From Anaerohalosphaeraceae bacterium (GTDB taxonomy: Bacteria > Planctomycetota > Phycisphaerae > Sedimentisphaerales > Anaerohalosphaeraceae): a stretch of 6,466 nucleotides of DNA. The stretch is from the NCBI GenBank assembly GCA_030671565.1, contig DAOVIC010000103.1, positions 1-6,466 on the forward strand, read 5' to 3'. Shown here piece by piece: positions 6,423-6,466 of this stretch. The translations under genes and the position numbers were made by a program. The notes beneath the pieces are model-generated. The model ran no database searches, was not told the origin of the DNA, and saw nothing but the letters and a program-made list of their open reading frames with translations. Position 1 is the stretch's first letter. Each line of letters opens with the position of its first letter.

Positions 6423-6466
6423 ATGAAATTTCTAACTCTAATGCAAAAAGAATTCCGCGAATTACG
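6423..6466 (+). CDS. Start of a probable ABC-2 type permease (3' truncated by window edge)
   Basis: Only 14 complete codons are present: MKFLTLMQKEFREL. This is the kind of short amphipathic opening, ending in a KE(F/L)REL motif, that commonly precedes the first membrane helix of ABC-2 permeases. GGGAG lies ten bases before the ATG, inside the end of the ATPase gene, and one base separates the ATPase stop from this ATG. Position after a lone ATPase makes a permease the natural partner, but no membrane helix is yet visible. Confidence 0.7.
   Translation, partial: MKFLTLMQKEFREL

Noticed and set aside
1..6466. A new defence, mobile or RNA-guided system
   Set aside because: No repeat array, transposase, integrase, reverse transcriptase, toxin pair or nuclease island is visible. 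The RNase H domain is fused to a metabolic enzyme and has no reverse transcriptase beside it.

Overview
This window is ordinary chromosomal DNA from a bacterium of roughly balanced base composition. A Planctomycetota-type organism (Phycisphaerae-like) is my best guess. It rests on the ClpC with its UVR segment, a PurN whose usual SGxGSN loop reads SGGGTT, and an RNase H domain fused to that PurN. I could not run a search, so the assignment is tentative. There are no rRNA or tRNA genes, CRISPR arrays, insertion sequences or phage genes that I can see.

Left part (1-1768): the last 563 residues of the AAA+ unfoldase ClpC run off the left edge. The gene ends in a clear hairpin plus T-tract terminator that lies between it and a convergent gene.

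Middle part (1769-3687, minus strand): a two-gene cluster. The first gene encodes a coiled-coil protein with a C-terminal CxxC...CxxC zinc ribbon (DUF164/CT398 family). The second encodes a two-domain protein with an N-terminal RNase H fold and a C-terminal phosphoribosylglycinamide formyltransferase (PurN), both with complete catalytic residues. The 86-base gap between them holds a strong GC-rich hairpin. Zinc ribbon followed by an RNase H fused to another enzyme resembles the mycobacterial Rv2229c-Rv2228c pair, where the partner enzyme is a CobC-type phosphatase.

Right part (3688-6466, plus strand): a divergent M20-family deacylase (ArgE/DapE type) follows a promoter so close to its ATG that the mRNA is probably leaderless. 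Next comes a transport operon: a YtrA-type GntR regulator, an ABC ATPase overlapping it by ATGA, and the first 14 codons of what is probably the membrane permease. The operon has a textbook -35/-10 promoter overlain by a dyad close to the B. subtilis YtrA operator, so it probably represses itself until an unknown signal appears.

No gene-free stretch exceeds 300 bases; the longest (about 135 and 149 bases) are promoter regions. I did not find a convincing new defence or mobile system. The most unusual items are the RNase H-PurN fusion, the predicted leaderless gene and the operator architecture of the GntR-ABC operon.
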